A DNA stretch of 64,000 nucleotides from Halorubrum lipolyticum DSM 21995 (GTDB taxonomy: Archaea; Halobacteriota; Halobacteria; Halobacteriales; Haloferacaceae). The stretch is from contig NZ_AOJG01000030.1 in the NCBI RefSeq assembly GCF_000337375.1, positions 124,582-188,581 of the forward strand. The letters run 5' to 3'. Under the pieces are notes generated by a model. That model did no database searches and was not told where the DNA came from. It worked only from the letters and a program-made list of their open reading frames with translations. Positions 49,526 to 57,676 of the stretch are shown one piece after another (within the stretch, counting starts at the first letter, position 1; each line of letters starts with the position of its first letter). A program made the position numbers and the translations under genes.

Positions 49526-50755
49526 TCAGTCCGCGTCCGCCGCCGACCCGCCGCCGATCCGGCTCATGGCCGCCTTCCCGTCGCGCTCGGCCTCGGTGAG
49601 GTAGCACTTCGGGTCGGGCGCGAACGGGTCGTCGTGGGCCGCCAGCGCGCGGAGCCGCGACCCTCCGCGGCAGATACTCTTGTACGCGCAGTCGGCGCAT
49701 TTTCCGGAGAGGCGCTCTTCGCGCTCGCGCAGCGCCGTAAGCAGCGGGTTCGACTCGTCCGCCCAGATCGCGCCGAACGACCGGTCGCGGACGTTCCCGG
49801 GCGAGTACCCCTGCCAGAACTGCGTGAGGTGGACGTTGCCGACGGGGTCGACGTCGGCGACGCGCTCGCCGGTCGGGTCGCCGCCGTTGCGTTCGAGGTA
49901 CTGATAAATGAGCCGCGCGCGGTCCGTCCCCATCTCGCGGTCGGCGTACTCGACGAGGTGGCCCGCGTCGGCGTAGTTGCCGACGAGCAGCGTCTCGATC
50001 TCCTCGCCCGACTCGTGGTACTCGCGAGTGAGGTCACAGAGGTCGGTGACGGCCTTCCGGGTCGCCTCCGGGCTCAGGTCCACGTCGGCGATATCGGCGC
50101 CGCGCCCGCCGTAGTCGAGGTGGTAGAAGCAGAACCGGTCGACGCCGGCGTCGACGAGCAGGTCGACGACGCCCGCGAGGTCCGCGACGTTGTGCTCGGT
50201 GATCGTGTACCGGAGCCCCGTCTTGAGCCCCACGTCGAGACACGCCTCGATCCCCCGGACCGCGGCGTCGAACGCCCCTTCCTCCCCGCGGATGCGGTCG
50301 TTGCGCTCCGGGAGGCCGTCGACCGAGACGCCGGCGTACTTGAGCCCCGCCGCCTTCAGCTCGCGGGCGCGTTCGCGGGTCAGGAGGGTCCCGTTCGTCG
50401 AGAGCACGGGTCGGACCCCGCTCTCGGCGGCGTGTGCGACCAGTTCCGGGAGGTCCTCGCGAACGAGCGGCTCGCCGCCGGAGAAGAGGAGCACCGGCAC
50501 CCCGAACGCCGCGAGGTCGTCGATGAGGGCCTTCCCCTCCGCGGTCGACAGCTCGTTCGGCGCCCCCTCCCGGTCGGCCGCGGCGTAGCAGTGCTCGCAG
50601 TAGAGGTTACACCGCTTCGTGGTGTTCCAGACGACGACCGGGCGCCGCTGTACCTCGTCCGTGATCTGGGGCTTCGTCGAGCCGTCGGCCGCGTCGTACC
50701 GGAGCCCGTCGCTCTCGGCGTCGAGCCCGCAGAGGAGCTTGCTGACGGAGATCAT
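49526..50755 (-). CDS. Radical SAM/SPASM domain protein
   Basis: 409 aa from ATG 50755. [4Fe-4S]-SAM site CNLYCEHC with cysteines at 49, 53 and 56; the SGGEP block (LLFSGGEPLV) and TNGTLL follow. The C-terminal SPASM region has further cysteines (CADCAYKSIC, and a distal C near PDPKCYLTEAE) for auxiliary clusters. SPASM enzymes often modify peptides; relatives include heme-synthesis AhbD-like proteins. The 4-nt overlap with the small upstream gene indicates a functional pair. Confidence 0.9.
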   Translation of the reverse strand: MISVSKLLCGLDAESDGLRYDAADGSTKPQITDEVQRRPVVVWNTTKRCNLYCEHCYAAADREGAPNELSTAEGKALIDDLAAFGVPVLLFSGGEPLVREDLPELVAHAAESGVRPVLSTNGTLLTRERARELKAAGLKYAGVSVDGLPERNDRIRGEEGAFDAAVRGIEACLDVGLKTGLRYTITEHNVADLAGVVDLLVDAGVDRFCFYHLDYGGRGADIADVDLSPEATRKAVTDLCDLTREYHESGEEIETLLVGNYADAGHLVEYADREMGTDRARLIYQYLERNGGDPTGERVADVDPVGNVHLTQFWQGYSPGNVRDRSFGAIWADESNPLLTALREREERLSGKCADCAYKSICRGGSRLRALAAHDDPFAPDPKCYLTEAERDGKAAMSRIGGGSAADAD

Positions 50756-51135
50756 CGCGATCCCTCCGCGTCGTCGGCGTCGGCCGCAGGCGCCCCGCCA
50801 CACGAGACCGTCGGGGTCCCCTCGGTCTCCTCGTAGACGCGCGGCTCGCCGGAATCGCCCGTGGGCTCGTCTCCGTCCGCTCCGCCCTCGCCGTCCGCGA
50901 GCGACTCGGCCGAGTACCGGTGCGTCTCGTCGGCGGGACACACCCACACGTCGCGGGCGTACCACGCGAAGAGCTTGCTCGCCTCCTCGTGGGCGGCGTC
51001 GGGCGTCGGCGCCGCGACGGTGCCGACGTGGCGGAGCGGGTCCGCCTCCGCCTCCCGGACGAACACCTCGAAGCGCCGGCCGTCCGCGGAGCGCGCCCCG
51101 TTCGATCCGCCGGTTCGGTCCGTCTTCTCGACCAT
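50752..51135 (-). CDS. Htur_1727-type radical-SAM partner protein (candidate RiPP precursor)
   Basis: 127 aa from ATG 51135. A conserved central block FEVFVREAEADPLRHVGTV...ASKLFAWYARDVWVCPADE resembles the PaaB-like small ferredoxin-fold module, followed by a variable acidic tail ending in a short segment with one cysteine (TPTVSCGG). From memory this matches the haloarchaea-only family described as rSAM-partnered Htur_1727 proteins. It overlaps the radical SAM gene by ATGA. Whether it is a modified substrate, a carrier or a recognition subunit is unknown. Confidence 0.82.
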   Translation of the reverse strand: MVEKTDRTGGSNGARSADGRRFEVFVREAEADPLRHVGTVAAPTPDAAHEEASKLFAWYARDVWVCPADETHRYSAESLADGEGGADGDEPTGDSGEPRVYEETEGTPTVSCGGAPAADADDAEGSR

Positions 51136-51369
51136 ACCCGGCGTACGCACGACCCACCGAACCCGGTTTCGAGCGTTCCCACGGCCGCGAAACGCGCCCG
51201 AACACGTTCGGAAGGCCCACGTGTAAATCGATTATCGGTATATCAAATCGTCTCGGCGCGGGCGACCCCCTCGAACGGCGCGCACAGATCGGGCGGCGAA
51301 CGAGGGTCCGTGCTACTCGGCGCCGAATCGGGCCGCGCGTTAATATCCGGCGGGCGCCTATCGAGCGGT

Positions 51370-52125
51370 ATGCGCGAACTCGTCTTCGCCCTCGAGTACG
51401 AGCCGGGGCGCAACAGGGTGGCGGACGCCCTGGCGGACCACCCCGGTGCCCGAGTCCGGTCGCTGTCGGTGCACGCGACCGACGATCACCTCTGGCGCGT
51501 CGACCACGCGGCCGGCACCCCGGCCGCGCTCGACGCCGTCGAGGCCGCCTTCCTCGACGGCGACTACTACGCCGACTGCCTCGCCGCGGAGGAGTGCGGC
51601 GCGGCCCAGACCACCCGCGTCCTCGACCACACCGACGACACGCTGGTGTTGTACACCGACTGGGAGCCCACGCCCGTCTGCGCGTCCGTGCCGCACATCG
51701 CTCGCGACCACCTCGGCGAGAGCGTGCTGTTCGAGACGCGCCACGAGGGGCGCCACTACACCTGGCGGCTCATCCACTCCGGCGAGGGCGACGTGGGGGA
51801 CTTCTTCGACGCGCTCCGGGCCGCCGTCGGCGACGCCGCCCGGACCGAACTGCTCAAGACGGCGAGCGCGTCGGGCGCCGCCGGCGGACCGGGAGGGAAC
51901 GGGGGCGATATCGGGCTCTCCCCCGAGCAGGAGGCCGCGCTCAGGGCCGCCGTCGAGCACGGCTACTACGAGTCCCCGCGCGAGGTCGACGTGGGCGAAC
52001 TCGCCGACCACCTCGACGTGCCGCGGTCGACGCTCACCTACCGGCTCCGCCGGGCCGAGGAGCGCCTCGCGAAGGCGCACGTCGCCGACGGCCGAGTCGT
52101 CGACGCCTCGCCGGCCCCGGAGTGA
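51370..52125 (+). CDS. Bat-type HTH (HTH_10) transcription regulator
   Basis: 251 aa from ATG 51370. N-terminal sensor region (MRELVFALEYEPG... YYADCLAAEECGAAQTT), a Gly-rich linker, then HTH_10 (LSPEQEAALRAAVEHGYY, VGELADHLDVPRSTLTYRLRRAEERL). Divergent from the radical SAM pair and 94 nt upstream of the heavy-metal ATPase, so it may control either. The intervening gap with the RiPP-like gene is 234 nt. Confidence 0.88.
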   Translation: MRELVFALEYEPGRNRVADALADHPGARVRSLSVHATDDHLWRVDHAAGTPAALDAVEAAFLDGDYYADCLAAEECGAAQTTRVLDHTDDTLVLYTDWEPTPVCASVPHIARDHLGESVLFETRHEGRHYTWRLIHSGEGDVGDFFDALRAAVGDAARTELLKTASASGAAGGPGGNGGDIGLSPEQEAALRAAVEHGYYESPREVDVGELADHLDVPRSTLTYRLRRAEERLAKAHVADGRVVDASPAPE

Positions 52126-52166
52126 GGCGGCGGCGCTCGGCGCCGACGGATCGGCCCGACCGCGGC

Positions 52167-52184
52167 GGTTGGAATATTCCAACC
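52167..52184. promoter_or_regulatory. Perfect 18-bp palindrome upstream of the metal ATPase
   Basis: GGTTGGAATATTCCAACC is an exact inverted repeat. It lies 36 nt before the ATPase start, just upstream of a GCTTATCG TATA-like sequence, so it is placed as an operator or activator site at the core promoter. Confidence 0.75.
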
Positions 52185-52219
52185 AAGGCTTATCGAGATA
52201 CGACCCCTCCTTCCGGGTA

Positions 52220-54646
52220 ATGACAGACGGACCGAACGGACGCGGCGAGGTAGACGGGGGTGGGGCGGCCGGCGAGAGTGGGAGACGCCGGGAGCTGACC
52301 GCCGGTCTCGCGGTCCCGGAGATGGACTGCCCCTCCTGTGCCGGCAAGGTCGACAACGCGCTCGGGCGCCTCGACGGCGTGACCGACGCCGCGCTCAACC
52401 CGACCGCCGGGACCGCGACCGTGACGTACGACCCCGCCGTCGTCGACGAGGAGGACGTGATCGCGGCCATCGAGGGCGCCGGCTACGAGGTCACCGGCGG
52501 GCGGTCGAGCGGCGACGGGAACGACGGGAGCGGGGAAGGCACCGCCGGCGCCGACCCGGGGTCCGGCGGCGTCGCCGTCGCGCCCCCCGCCGAGGTCTGG
52601 ACGACGCCGCGCGCGAAGAAGACGTGGCTGGGCGCGGTCCTCGTGGTCGCCGGGCTCCTGTTCGAGTTCGTCCTGACCGGGCGGAACCCCGCGGTGGCGA
52701 GCGTGCTCGGTGCCCCGCTCACGCTCGCCGACGTGCTGTTCCTCGGCGCCGTCGCGGCCAGCGGGATCCCCGTCGTCCGCGGCGGCTACTACTCGGCGCG
52801 CAACCGGAGCCTCGACATCGACCTCCTGATGGGGACCGCGATCCTCGCGGCGACGGGGATCGGCTACTTCGTCGAGGCGGCCACGCTGGCGGTGCTTTTC
52901 AGCATCGCCGAGCTGTTAGAGGACTACGCGATGGACCGCGCCCGCGACTCGCTGCGCGAGCTGATGGAGCTGTCGCCGGACGAGGCCACGGTCAAGCGCG
53001 ACGGGGGAGAGGTGACCGTCCCGGCCGACGACGTGGCGGTCGGCGAGACCGTGGTCGTCCGGCCGGGCGAGAAGGTGCCGCTCGACGGGACGGTCGTCGA
53101 GGGCGAGAGCGCGGTCGACGAGTCGCCGATCACCGGCGAGAGCGTCCCCGTCGACAAGGCCCCGGGCGACGAGGCGTTCGCGGGCGCGATCAACGAGGAG
53201 GGGTACCTCGAGATCGAGGTGACCTCGACCGCGGGCGACTCGACGCTCGCGCGGATCATCGAGCTGGTGCAGGGCGCGCAGGCCGAGAAGACCGAGACCG
53301 AGCGGTTCGTCGACCGCTTCGCGGGGTACTACACGCCGGTCGTGGTCGTGCTGGCGATTCTGACGGCCGCGGTCCCGCCGCTGGTCATCGCGGAGCCGGT
53401 GACGGTCGACCTGGCCGGCTACCCGTTCGTCTTCGCCGCGGACTGGGGGACGTGGTTCGTCCGCGGGCTCACGCTGCTGGTGATCGCGTGTCCCTGCGCG
53501 TTCGTCATCTCGACGCCCGTCTCGGTCGTCTCCGGCATCACGAGCGCGGCGAGGAACGGCGTCCTGATCAAGGGAGGCAACCACCTCGAGGCGATGGGCG
53601 ACGTCGACGCCGTCGCGCTCGACAAGACCGGGACGCTCACCAAGGGCGAGCTCGCGGTCACCGATCTGCTCCCGCTGGGCGACGCCGACCAGGCGACGCT
53701 ACTGCGCCGGGCCGCGGCGCTGGAACGGCGGAGCGAGCACCCGATCGCCGCGGCGATCCTCGACCGCGCCGACCGTGACGACGCGGGGGACTTCGCGGAG
53801 CCGACCGGGTTCGAGAGTCTGACCGGGAAGGGGATCCGCGCCGACATCGACGGCGAGACCTACTACGCCGGGAAGCCCGCCCTGTTTGAGGAGCTCGGGT
53901 TCGACCTCTCGCGGGCGCGGGCGGAGACCGACGGCGGGGTCGTCGCTGAAGGCGACGAGTCCGGCTCCGCGGCCGACGCAGGCGGTTCCGGCGCGTTCCC
54001 CGACGGAGCCCTCGCCGCGCTGGAGCGCGAGGGGAAGACGGTGGTGCTCGTGGGAACGGCGACGGAGCTGACCGGGGCCGTCGCCGTCGCCGACGAGGTC
54101 CGCCGCGACTCGAGGCGGGCGGTCGAGCGCCTCCGGGAGCTCGGCGTGAGACGCGTCGTGATGCTGACCGGCGACAACGAGGGCACCGCGCGGGCGATCG
54201 CCGAACAGGTCGGCGTCGACGAGTACCGCGCCGACCTCCTGCCCGAGGAGAAGGTGGACGCGGTCGAGTCGCTGCAGGCCGAGTACGGCGAGGTGGCGAT
54301 GGTCGGCGACGGGATCAACGACGCGCCCGCCCTGGCGACCGCGGAGGTCGGCGTCGCGATGGGCGCGGCGGGGACGGACACCGCGTTGGAGACCGCCGAC
54401 ATCGCGCTGATGGGCGACGACGTGGCGAAGCTCCCGTACCTGTACGCGCTCTCGCACACCGCCAACGGCGTCATCCGCCAGAACGTCTGGGCGAGCCTCG
54501 GCGTGAAGTTCCTGCTCGCGCTCGGCGTGCCGCTGGGGCTCGTGAGCGTCGCGATGGCGGTCGTCGTCGGCGACATGGGGATGAGCCTCGGCGTCACCGG
54601 CAACGCGATGCGGCTCTCCGGCATCGAGCCCGAGTCGTTCGAGTAG
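52220..54646 (+). CDS. Heavy-metal P1B-type ATPase (zinc/cadmium/lead-like)
   Basis: 808 aa. One N-terminal metal-binding domain with CPSC at 37-40, a Gly/Ser linker, eight membrane segments, the transport motif CPC at 424-426 (ACPCAFVIS), phosphorylation site DKTGTLTKG (D468), TGES, the HP locus (SEHPIAAAI) and GDGINDAP. CPC with the downstream GVLIKGGNHLE run is closer to ZntA/CadA (Zn, Cd, Pb) than CopA. Exports toxic metal ions. The palindrome upstream points to a dedicated switch. Confidence 0.92.
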   Translation: MTDGPNGRGEVDGGGAAGESGRRRELTAGLAVPEMDCPSCAGKVDNALGRLDGVTDAALNPTAGTATVTYDPAVVDEEDVIAAIEGAGYEVTGGRSSGDGNDGSGEGTAGADPGSGGVAVAPPAEVWTTPRAKKTWLGAVLVVAGLLFEFVLTGRNPAVASVLGAPLTLADVLFLGAVAASGIPVVRGGYYSARNRSLDIDLLMGTAILAATGIGYFVEAATLAVLFSIAELLEDYAMDRARDSLRELMELSPDEATVKRDGGEVTVPADDVAVGETVVVRPGEKVPLDGTVVEGESAVDESPITGESVPVDKAPGDEAFAGAINEEGYLEIEVTSTAGDSTLARIIELVQGAQAEKTETERFVDRFAGYYTPVVVVLAILTAAVPPLVIAEPVTVDLAGYPFVFAADWGTWFVRGLTLLVIACPCAFVISTPVSVVSGITSAARNGVLIKGGNHLEAMGDVDAVALDKTGTLTKGELAVTDLLPLGDADQATLLRRAAALERRSEHPIAAAILDRADRDDAGDFAEPTGFESLTGKGIRADIDGETYYAGKPALFEELGFDLSRARAETDGGVVAEGDESGSAADAGGSGAFPDGALAALEREGKTVVLVGTATELTGAVAVADEVRRDSRRAVERLRELGVRRVVMLTGDNEGTARAIAEQVGVDEYRADLLPEEKVDAVESLQAEYGEVAMVGDGINDAPALATAEVGVAMGAAGTDTALETADIALMGDDVAKLPYLYALSHTANGVIRQNVWASLGVKFLLALGVPLGLVSVAMAVVVGDMGMSLGVTGNAMRLSGIEPESFE

Positions 54647-54704
54647 GCGAGCGGATCGAGCCCGCCGCCCGCAACGTTCGAACAAACATGAACAATTATT
54701 AAGG

Positions 54705-55013
54705 ATGCGCTCGACGGGGGAGACGTGCCACCCGTAGTACACGGCTGACCCAGGCTCGGAATCGGAGACGGCGATCGGTCCCGAGGGTCCGAGCACGCGC
54801 GAGACGAGCATCGAGACGGGAAGTACCGAGACCGAAACGGCGGCGTCGACCGACGACGCGCCGACCGACGGCGAGGGGAGCGACGACCTGCCGACCGCGG
54901 CGGAGGCGGTCGCGCGCTCGGCGGCGACGTTCGACCCGACGGACGCGGGACGGATTCCGAACGGAACCGGCCGATGGAACGCGTACGCGGGGTCGTGTCA
55001 CGGCGGCGAGTGA
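54705..55013 (+). pseudogene. Possible broken ORF with in-frame amber codon
   Basis: From ATG 54705 ten codons lead to TAG at 54735, and the same frame then stays open for 91 codons to TGA 55011. The part after TAG has strongly G/C-biased third positions, is acidic Ser/Thr/Glu-rich like a surface-protein stalk, and ends GRWNAYAGSCHGGE. No ATG, GTG or TTG occurs after the TAG. Likely a decayed gene or a gene fragment; no family recognised. Confidence 0.45.
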
Positions 55014-55285
55014 CCGGCCTCGTCCCGATTTTTCGAGCGGCGCGACCGACCCGGCCCTTTTAGGCGACGAACCGACTACGAGCCACCGGCCGATGACGAT
55101 GCACCGCTCCGAGCTGCCTCGGCACCAGCGATGACGAGCCCTATGAGTGCCGAGGCCAGCGGTTTTTAACGCTAGAGTCGACTCTGAGGGAATCTGGTTA
55201 TGGTCTCGGTAGACATAGCCCCCGGTCAGATTCTCGCCGATTAGGCGGACACGGATTTAAGAACGTTGCCGAGTAATCCTCCGAT
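55014..55285. other. Intergenic region with hairpin before the toxin-antitoxin pair
   Basis: Holds a perfect 10-bp inverted repeat (GCCTCGGCAC at 55116-55125 and GTGCCGAGGC at 55147-55156) with a 21-nt loop. The right arm is part of a 14-bp sequence repeated at 56063-56076. No gene seen. Confidence 0.55.
55144..55157. repeat. 14-bp direct repeat, left copy
   Basis: TGAGTGCCGAGGCC, identical to 56063-56076; the two copies bracket the toxin-antitoxin genes. Confidence 0.6.
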
Positions 55286-55537
55286 ATGGCCGCCGAAATC
55301 TCCGATCGGGTACGAGAACTCGCTGAAGCCCGCGGCCTTCCGGAGTCCGAAGTATTCGAACAGGCACTGGAACGCGGTCTCGAAGACCTGTGGGAGGATC
55401 TCGTTCTCGCTCGGTACCTCGACGGCGAACTCGCCCGCGAGAAAGCAATCGAACGTGTCGGTCGGACGAAAGTCGAGCGAGCGGAGCGAGAGCGTGAGGT
55501 CGTCGAGGGAGACGTGGACTGGGGTCTGAACGCGTGA
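55286..55537 (+). CDS. Antitoxin of a VapBC-like pair
   Basis: 83 aa. Short DNA-binding-like N-terminus (MAAEISDRVRELAEARGLPESEVFEQALERGLEDLWEDLVLA pattern in pieces) and a charged C-terminal helix. The stop overlaps the PIN gene, the usual antitoxin-first order. Third positions are less G/C-biased than in the neighbourhood, hinting at transfer. Confidence 0.82.
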   Translation: MAAEISDRVRELAEARGLPESEVFEQALERGLEDLWEDLVLARYLDGELAREKAIERVGRTKVERAEREREVVEGDVDWGLNA

Positions 55538-56004
55538 CGCTTGCGGCTGTCTCGGACGCAGGACCGCTCATTCACCTCGCCGAAATCGATTCGCTCGAAC
55601 TGCTCGCGACGTTTGACACACTCCTCGTCCCAGAGACGGTTTACAAGGAGGTCGACGCCGGTGGTGTTCCGGACGGGTTGCCCGGTCTCTCCTACGAACT
55701 CGTCGAAGCCGACGAAAGCCGAGTCAAAACTGAAGAACTGGACGCCGGAGAACGCGCCGCGATCGCGGTCGCTGAAGAGCGAGGAGCCGTTCTCTTGACC
55801 GACGACCTCGCTGCCCGAGATACAGCATCCGACACGGGCGTCGAAGTACGCGGTTCTATCGGCATCATCGCGCTCGGCTACGGCCGTGGACTGCTCGACA
55901 GACACGAAGCGGCATCGCGTATGCGAGCACTCCAGCGTGAGACGAGCCTCTTCGTGACCGAGGCAGTTGTGGAGCGCGGCATCGATATGCTGGACGATCA
56001 GTAA
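55534..56004 (+). CDS. PIN-domain toxin (VapC-like, DUF3368 type)
   Basis: 156 aa from GTG 55534, which overlaps the antitoxin stop. PIN acids: AAVSDAGPLIHLAEI (D8), ETVYKEV, LDAGERAAIAVAEE, LLTDDLAAR. The SDAGPLIHL start is typical of DUF3368 PIN proteins. RNase that would be held in check by the upstream protein. Confidence 0.87.
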   Translation: MTLAAVSDAGPLIHLAEIDSLELLATFDTLLVPETVYKEVDAGGVPDGLPGLSYELVEADESRVKTEELDAGERAAIAVAEERGAVLLTDDLAARDTASDTGVEVRGSIGIIALGYGRGLLDRHEAASRMRALQRETSLFVTEAVVERGIDMLDDQ

Positions 56005-56062
56005 CGGAGCGAACGAATGTATAGACGCTGTAAACACATTCACTATGGATAGATGGTAGTCG

Positions 56063-56076
56063 TGAGTGCCGAGGCC
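56063..56076. repeat. 14-bp direct repeat, right copy
   Basis: TGAGTGCCGAGGCC, identical to 55144-55157, just outside the toxin gene and before the DUF389 stop. Confidence 0.6.
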
Positions 56077-56092
56077 GCACCTTCGCGTGCTC

Positions 56093-57604
56093 TCACCGAA
56101 CGACTGACCGCAAGGTCTGCCGTTCGACCTCCCCAGTGGCCGGTGTGATCGCCGTGCTGCCCGTCTCTCGGCTTCGAGCCGTTCGCAGGGTTTCCCGTCC
56201 GGTTTCGTACTGCTGGCGGTCGACGAACTCGACCCGGACGGCCACGTCTCGGCCGGTGGTCTCCGATATCCGCTCTCCCAAGTCCGCGGCGAGCGTCGGG
56301 TGCGACTGGTCCGCCGGACGCCCGACGACGACCGCGACACCGGGGGGTTCCGATCCGGGGACGAAGAGGAAGTCCGTCCGCGTTCGAACCAGCTCCAACT
56401 CCTCGTACGCCTCCTCGTCGAGGACCTCGTTGACCGCCCCGTTGGCATCGTTCTCGAAGGAGGCCTGCAGGGCGAACGTGGCTCCGGTGAGGACGACGAC
56501 GGCGACGAGCGCGACGACTATCGCGGTCCGCCGAACGGCGGAGAAGTCTGTGTCTCCCGTCGATCGGTAGCCGAACGCCCGAAGGGTCAGGTAGCCCGCC
56601 GCGTTGATCGCGACGAGGTTGGCGACGAGCAGGACCAGCGCGCCGATCGCGACGCTCGGCGCGTTCCAGGCGATACCGATCCCGACGGTCGCCGCCGCCG
56701 GGATGAGCGCCGCCGCGATCATGACGCCCACGATCGACACCGGGAGGGCCGTCGCCAAGCCCACGGCCCCCGCGCTCCCCGCGACGAAGCCGACCGCCAG
56801 CGTGAGTATCCCCGGCGAGGTCCGTTCGCCGACCTCCGCGATGGTCTCCAAGTGCACGACGGGAGAGACGGAGCCGATAGACTGCAGCGCCACGCCGAAC
56901 GCCGCGCTCCCGACAATGGCGAGCGAGAGGCTCAACAGCTGCGCGCGCAGGCCGCGTTCGAGCATGGACCAGTCGCGCATGACCGCCCCCACGCTCGCCG
57001 TGAGCGCCGAGCCGACTTGCGGGGCGATGACCATCGCGCCGACGACGAGCGCCGCCGAGTCGAGCAGGAGACCCGAGACGGCGACGAGCGCGCTGATGAC
57101 CGTCATGACGTAGTACGCCGCCGGATCGGGGTGTAGGGAGAGCGCCTTGGAGCGCAGCTCGGCCGGCGAGATGCTGTCTCCCTCCTCGGTCCCGGTGATG
57201 AACCGGTCCTCGAGCGCGTCGAAGCGCTCCGTCCGGGCCGACTCGGCGCTGACCGTGACGAAATAGCGCCCCGTGACGCCGGTTTCGTCGAGTCGGTCTC
57301 GGACGTGCTCGACCGCCTGGTCCGGGAGCGGGAACTCGACGAGTAGCTCGTCTGCTGTCCCGGTCTCGGCCCCGATGTCGGCCGTTCCGGTTTCGCTGTC
57401 GGCCGTTCCGGTTTCGCTGTCGACCGTTCCGGTTTCGCTGTCGACCGTTCCGGTTTCGCTGTCGACCGTTCCGGTTTCGCTGTCGACCGTTCCGGTTCCG
57501 GCGTCGACCCGTTCGAAGCGGACGTGATCGATCTCCTCGTCGTCGAGCACCGACACCACCGCGTTCAGGTCGGCCTCGTCCACGAGGACTTTCACCAGTC
57601 GCAT
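56093..57604 (-). CDS. DUF389 membrane protein with internal tandem repeats
   Basis: 503 aa from ATG 57604 (MRLVKVLVDEADLNAV). An N-terminal ACT-like cytoplasmic domain is interrupted by six repeats of a TGTVDSE-like heptad (residues ~35-80). The DUF389 core follows with about six membrane segments (PAAYYVMTVISALVAVSGLLLDSAALVVGAMVIAPQ is the signature region) and a C-terminal soluble domain. Function of DUF389 is unknown. Confidence 0.9.
   Translation of the reverse strand: MRLVKVLVDEADLNAVVSVLDDEEIDHVRFERVDAGTGTVDSETGTVDSETGTVDSETGTVDSETGTADSETGTADIGAETGTADELLVEFPLPDQAVEHVRDRLDETGVTGRYFVTVSAESARTERFDALEDRFITGTEEGDSISPAELRSKALSLHPDPAAYYVMTVISALVAVSGLLLDSAALVVGAMVIAPQVGSALTASVGAVMRDWSMLERGLRAQLLSLSLAIVGSAAFGVALQSIGSVSPVVHLETIAEVGERTSPGILTLAVGFVAGSAGAVGLATALPVSIVGVMIAAALIPAAATVGIGIAWNAPSVAIGALVLLVANLVAINAAGYLTLRAFGYRSTGDTDFSAVRRTAIVVALVAVVVLTGATFALQASFENDANGAVNEVLDEEAYEELELVRTRTDFLFVPGSEPPGVAVVVGRPADQSHPTLAADLGERISETTGRDVAVRVEFVDRQQYETGRETLRTARSRETGSTAITPATGEVERQTLRSVVR
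57377..57500. repeat. In-frame 21-bp minisatellite inside DUF389 gene
   Basis: About six tandem 21-bp units encode TGTVDSE/TGTADSE heptads; unit length keeps frame, so copy number can change without breaking the gene. Confidence 0.9.
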
Positions 57605-57676
57605 GCACGGTTCCGGTGACGGAGGCCGATATGTATGGACCACGTAATCGCTCGGGGGAACCGACCGCTCGTCCGC

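Noticed and set aside
54735..54737. Pyrrolysine codon
   Set aside because: No pyl genes or methylamine methyltransferases in view and the group is not known to use it; gene decay is simpler.
54699..55001. 100-codon minus-strand reading
   Set aside because: Arg-rich shadow of the plus-strand amber-interrupted frame.
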